From positions 4,934,168 through 4,998,167 of the forward strand of contig OZ020522.1 of the NCBI GenBank assembly GCA_963971425.1: a DNA stretch of 64,000 bases, given 5' to 3'. This DNA comes from Bryoerythrophyllum caledonicum (lineage: Eukaryota; Streptophyta; Bryopsida; Pottiales; Pottiaceae). The notes beneath the pieces are model-generated. The model was not told the origin of the DNA. It did not search any database and saw only the letters and a program-made list of their open reading frames with translations. Positions 59,951 to 64,000 of this stretch are shown one piece after another. The position numbers were made by a program, and so were the translations under genes. Position 1 is the stretch's first letter. The number at the start of each line of letters is the position of its first letter.

Positions 59951-60469
59951 TGACCTTCAGTCCATATCCAGTTAACAACCTCTCCACGGCACGCTCAACG
60001 TCCCTCACATAAATCAACACTCACCTCGCACACCAACGGCCTCTCACAGCGCATACGAAACTAACCTAATGCATCGACGCCGACTCCGCAAACCAAGAAA
60101 GAAAACCCCTCCCGCCACTTCCGCTCACTACCTTCGACATTACGAAGACAAAAGCCAAAAAAATCAAGAAATGGTTCATTCTTGGAGTTCCCAAAACCCA
60201 AAGAGGACAAGCTGGACGGCTCAAGGGTGTGACGGCTCATGATGACAGTGGGTGAAGTTAAAAATCAGTTGAAATGACATACATGTACAACGTGTCCATT
60301 TCACAATCATGACATTGTCAATGTCGTGAGCATGCGTGAGAAGACGTATTGATACCCGGTTTCATAGGTATTAGATATGACTATAATAGATACTCGGGTT
60401 CACCGGGTATTAGAGTAATAATTATACTTGAATTTAAAACGACATTAGTGGAAAAGCTGAATCTCCCTT

Positions 60470-62160
60470 TCCGTTACTCTCCCTCCCTTCTTTCCCTCAC
60501 TTGTTTTTCTTATTTTTGTTCTACTCTCCCCTCCTTCTCCATCTCCATCTCTTTTTTAATCTTGATTCTAATATTTTTTAGACTCCCCGTGAGTTCAATA
60601 ATTACACATTCTTAAATTAACTTACCACTCTAAAAAAATCCCTTACTCTCCCTCTCTTACTCTTCCTCTCTCTTACTCTCCCTCCCCATCTCTTTTTTAC
60701 ATTTGATTTTATTTTTAAATTCTCCTTATTACATATTCTAAAAATATAAACTACTCTAAAAGTAAATCCCTCAAGTCTCTCTCTCTCTTACTCTCCCTCC
60801 CTTACTCTCCCTCCTACATGTTTATTTATTCATTTTAGTTTTACTCTCCCCTCTTTCTCAATCTCCATCCTTAGTTAATAATATTGAACTATTGTAATAG
60901 TATTTTTCTACTATCCTATTCTTTCCCTCACTTGTTTTTCTTATTTTTGTTTTACTCTCCCCTCCTTCTCCATCTCCATCTCTTTTTTAATCTTGATTCT
61001 AATATTTTTTAGACTCCCCGTGATTTCAATAATTACACATTCTATAATTAACTTACTACTCTAAAAGAATCCCTTACTCTCCCTATTTTACTCTTCCTCG
61101 CCCTTACTCTCCCTCCCCATCTCTTTTTTACATTTGATTTTCTTTTTAGATTCCCCTTATTACATATTCTAAAAATATAAACTACTCTAAAAATAAATCC
61201 CTCAAGTCTCTCTCTCTCTTACTGTCCTTTATGTCCCTTCTTTACTCTCCCTCCTACTTATTTTTTACTTATTTTAGTTTTACTCTCCCCACCTTCTCCA
61301 TCTTCATCTCTATTTTACTTTTGAATTTTTAAATTTTTGGATTTCTCCTTATTTCAATAAATTCACATTCTAAAAATAATGAACTACTCTTTAAAACAAT
61401 CCCGCACTCTTCCTCGCCTACTCTCCCTAGTATCCCTTACTTTCCCTATCCCTTACTCTCCCTCCCTTACTCTCCCTATCCCTTACTCTCCCTCTCCATC
61501 TCTTTTTTACATTTTATTTTATTTTTAGATTCCTCTTATTACATATTCTAAAAATATAAACCACTCTAAAAGTAAATCCCTCAAGTCTCTCTCTCTCTTA
61601 CTCTCCCTTCCTTACTCTCCCTCCTACATGTTTATTTATTCATTTTAGTTTTACTCTCCCCTCCTTCTCAATCTCCATCCTTAGTTAATAATATTGAACT
61701 ATTGTAATAGTATTTTTCTACTATCCTATTCTTTCCCTCACTTGTTTTTCTTATTTTTGTTTTACTCTCCCCTCCTTCTCCATCTCCATCTTTTTTTTAA
61801 TCTTGATTCTAATATTTTTTAGACTCCTCGTGATTTCAATACTTACACATTCTATAATTAACTTACTACTCTAAAAGAATCCCTTACTCTCCCTATTTTA
61901 CTCTTCCTCTCCCTTACTCTCCCTCCCCATCTCTTTTTTACATTTGATTTTCTTTTTAGATTCCCCTTATTACATATTCTAAAAATATAAACTACTCTAA
62001 AAATAAATCCCTCAAGTCTCTCCCTCCCTCCCTAACTCTCCCTCATACTTGTTTATTTATTTATTTTAGTTTTACTCTCCTTATTTTATCTCAATCTCCA
62101 TCCTTAGTTAATAATATTGAACTATTGTAATAGTATTTTTTTTTCTATCCCATTGTATTA
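60470..62160. repeat. Pyrimidine-rich satellite-like array
   Basis: Blocks of TTACTCTCCCTCC-like sequence alternate with fixed phrases. TTAGTTAATAATATTGAACT begins at 60871, 61681 and 62104. The phrase CTCACTTGTTTTTCTTATTT occurs near 60495, 60927 and 61738. The TTTTAGTTTTACTCTCC phrase recurs near 60834, 61275, 61644 and 62066. The spacing gives monomers of about 370-440 bp and a higher-order step of about 810 bp. One strand is strongly C/T rich. No coding potential. Confidence 0.8.
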
Positions 62161-62244
62161 CATTATTCAAATTAATGCATAGGTTTCAAATATATATTCA
62201 TATTTTATGTAGATTGTTGTTACCTTTTTTCTTAAATACTTTGT

Positions 62245-62517
62245 GATATAAAAACTACATGAAAATGGTTGATTTAATGTGTTGCAAACCAAGCGCCAAC
62301 TCCTAGTCATACTACTAAAATCATAATTTGCGCAGTAAACCACAGAGTGAACTATCACGTGATCAACCATGCAGTGAACTACAAAAACGCTACAATCAAC
62401 TGCGTTGTCAACAATGTAGTGAACCATTCCACCTTTTACTTTTTAATACTTTTTAATATTATAAATACATAAAAATGGTTGGGCTAATGCATTGCAAAGC
62501 AAGCGCCAACAGCTAGT
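62245..62517 (+). repeat. Pair of direct repeats, ~55 bp, 217 bp apart
   Basis: AAAATGGTTGATTTAATGTG followed by TTGCAAACCAAGCGCCAACTCC near 62260-62302 is repeated with changes as AAAATGGTTGGGCTAATGC and TTGCAAAGCAAGCGCCAAC near 62474-62512. Between them are several GTGAACTA-like phrases. No family is recognised. Confidence 0.6.
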
Positions 62518-62793
62518 CTACTCTAAAATTAAATCCATTACCCTCCTTCTCTTCTTTATTCTATCTCTAAATAAATTATAATGTATCAAAATAAATAGTT
62601 ATTGTTCAATTCTCGCTAAATTTCCTTACACTCTATAGTATCCAGGATTTTTTTAAAAGTTATGGTTATCGATAAACTTAAGGTTATAGTTCATAGTTAT
62701 AAAATATTTTTAATTTATACATTTATAGGTGATATAAGCCCTCAACCTTCATGAACTCAGACCCCTCCACGGTGAACCGTGAACCCTGAATCC

Positions 62794-62911
62794 TTAACCC
62801 TAAACCCTAAAACCGTGAACTAGAAACCGTGAACTCTAAACCCTACACCGTGAAAACCATGAACCCTAAAACCTAAACCCTAAAACCCTAAACCCTAAAC
62901 CCTAAAACCCT
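62794..62911 (+). repeat. Degenerate interstitial telomere-like repeats
   Basis: About 118 bp of CCCTAAA, CCCTAAAA and related units are mixed with ACCGTGAA phrases, purest at 62870-62905. This is the plant-type telomere unit. The degeneracy shows an old interstitial tract, not a chromosome end. Confidence 0.8.
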
Positions 62912-62919
62912 GATGCACA

Positions 62920-64000
62920 ATCCAGCCTGAACACGGAAGCTGTACCCGAATTCATAGGACCGGGTTGTTGTACTTCTAAAAGCATCTGCTCAGTTATTTG
63001 TGCACGTTTCTTCTCAAGCATGCATATAACTTCTGTCGAACTAGGAAATATTGGAGATTATTCTAATTGGTAACGAACGCCGATGTTCTACTTGAGTCTT
63101 GTATTGCCTGATGAACAATACTAGTAGGCAACAGAGGGCCGTCTCCTTTCCTTGGGAAGGGTATAATTTAATTAACAAAGGTGAGTACGAGAAGTCCTGT
63201 ACGATTACAATTTACTGTGATTTAGTCTAAGACGTGATACGGCCCTAGTATATTCAAAGATACATCATGGGGCATACTTCATCATCCGTTTTCAAATTTG
63301 CAGCACTCTAGGAACTAGATGGTATCCTTACAATACGGTCATCCCATGAGTACGAGCCTTTCATTATCATGAGTGGAATGTGGCCTCGGTCGTGGGCACG
63401 TCGAAGAATGTGCACAATCATGATGGTGTACAACAGTTAGTTTGAAGGAGCATGCATGCCCAAGATTCGTTTCAAATTTGAGCGCCTGAATTTTCCCTCC
63501 ACGAGCTGATGGAAAGGTGGATAAGAGTATCCTTCAACTCAGCTCTCATCCTTTTTTGCTCTGGATGTTTGAGATACTATGGGAGCTGAGCGAGTCAGTG
63601 ATAGTGTTCGCTTGCGCGACATCGTGCTAGATAACTGTAGGGAAACGAATCGACATTATTCCAGGAATGTTAAGTATGTTCCCTCGTATAATTCCGTATT
63701 CGCTGTCTGTCTGTGAGGATTGGTGTAGATTGTGTTGCATTCTGTCCTCTGAGTCGATCGGGAGCTCTCGTGTAGAGATTTTTAAACTAATTCGTCTCCG
63801 AAGATACAGTCATAGCCCTGAAGCAGTAAATTTAGTCGACTCGAGTATATAGATGACGTAATTGCTTGGCGTGTGAATCCGAACTGTTAACCGGGTTTTG
63901 CAACTGTATCACACCGCCATACCCGCGAATATTCCGTACGGCTGTTGATTCGATCAAGGCCAAAAAACTCAACCGGAGATCTCCGGCTGTTCATGCCGTA
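62920..64000. other. Right edge without a secure gene
   Basis: Composition resembles the gene X neighbourhood, and one perfect CCGGAGATCTCCGG followed by CTG lies at 63973-63986. A possible acceptor TTTGCAG occurs at about 63297-63303. The frame at 63667-63852 has no domain. Another gene of the X type may begin beyond the window. Confidence 0.35.

Larger units (their letters stand above)
52226..63986. repeat. Dispersed palindrome CCGGAGATCTCCGG
   Basis: Perfect 14-bp copies: 53072, 55072, 55184, 56935, 58515, 58776 and 63973 (start positions). One-base variants: 52226, 52398, 54655, 58604, 58659 and 58735. The 3' neighbour is usually GTG or CTG on one strand, giving the motif a direction (CCGGAGATCTCCGGSTG). 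Five copies lie in the intron 58354-59353 of gene X, one in 55546-56934's upstream intron (56935), two in the intron 55002-55224, and one variant in an exon (54655). The rest are in flanks. No copy was seen in the first 52 kb. Role unknown. Confidence 0.93.

Noticed and set aside
32718-63986. CRISPR-like array of short repeats
   Set aside because: Repeats are palindromes with irregular spacing of tens to thousands of bases, in introns of a eukaryotic gene; there are no uniform spacers or cas genes.

Overview
This window is nuclear DNA of a eukaryote, most likely a green plant-lineage organism. Coding blocks are split by GT-AG introns. Telomere-type CCCTAAA tracts occur at two places. There are a tRNA-derived SINE, LINE, hAT and piggyBac-type elements, and many TTAA-flanked miniature elements. 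piggyBac elements are not known to me from flowering plants, so a streptophyte or other green alga, or an early land plant, fits better than an angiosperm. The species cannot be named from the sequence. No rRNA, functional tRNA gene, CRISPR array or bacterial operon was seen.

Layout. 1-9.9 kb: AT-rich repeats and TTAA-flanked miniature elements. One of them (about 4131-9013) is split by a complete 3.97-kb piggyBac element (4162-8126) that carries a ~912-codon transposase and a second upstream ORF. 9.75-20 kb: a SINE copy, then a ~10-kb LINE on the minus strand. The LINE has an RRM-bearing ORF1, a 221-bp (CAA)n tract, and an ORF2 with APE endonuclease, internally deleted RT, RNase H, zinc knuckle and a C-terminal PD-(D/E)XK-like region. 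20-23 kb: GC-richer DNA with tandem repeats. 23.6-28.7 kb: more TTAA elements, including three placed end to end, and a full-length SINE. 30.9-31.5 kb: a 323-bp tandem duplication.

32.7-37 kb: a decayed multi-exon gene (gene Y) with a ParB/DGQHR-like GQHS motif. 37-42 kb: a hAT transposase relic split by a 3.7-kb hAT-type fold-back element that has an 8-bp target duplication and ~1-kb inverted arms. 42.4-44.9 kb: a second hAT transposase relic. 45-51 kb: decayed coiled-coil and RING-finger coding DNA. 52.5-59.95 kb: a well-preserved seven-coding-exon gene on the minus strand (gene X). It is predicted to encode ~1442 residues, with a ParB/DGQHR-like domain (GQHT), a middle region and a C-terminal FCP1/NIF-type HAD domain. 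A degenerate HAD paralogue lies just downstream of it. 60.5-62.2 kb: a pyrimidine-rich satellite-like array. 62.8-62.9 kb: degenerate telomere-like repeats.

Two patterns stand out. First, genes X and Y are homologous, and the introns and flanks of each are peppered with its own short palindrome: CCGGAGATCTCCGG around X and TATCCTCGAGTCGAGGATA around Y. Second, the best-preserved reading frames (piggyBac transposase and its partner ORF, gene X, gene Y) are interrupted almost only by TAG. I count 15 TAG, one TGA and no TAA, whereas the older relics carry all three stops. This could be deamination of methylated CAG, or UAG read as an amino acid. Exon borders were assigned by eye and may be off by a base or so.
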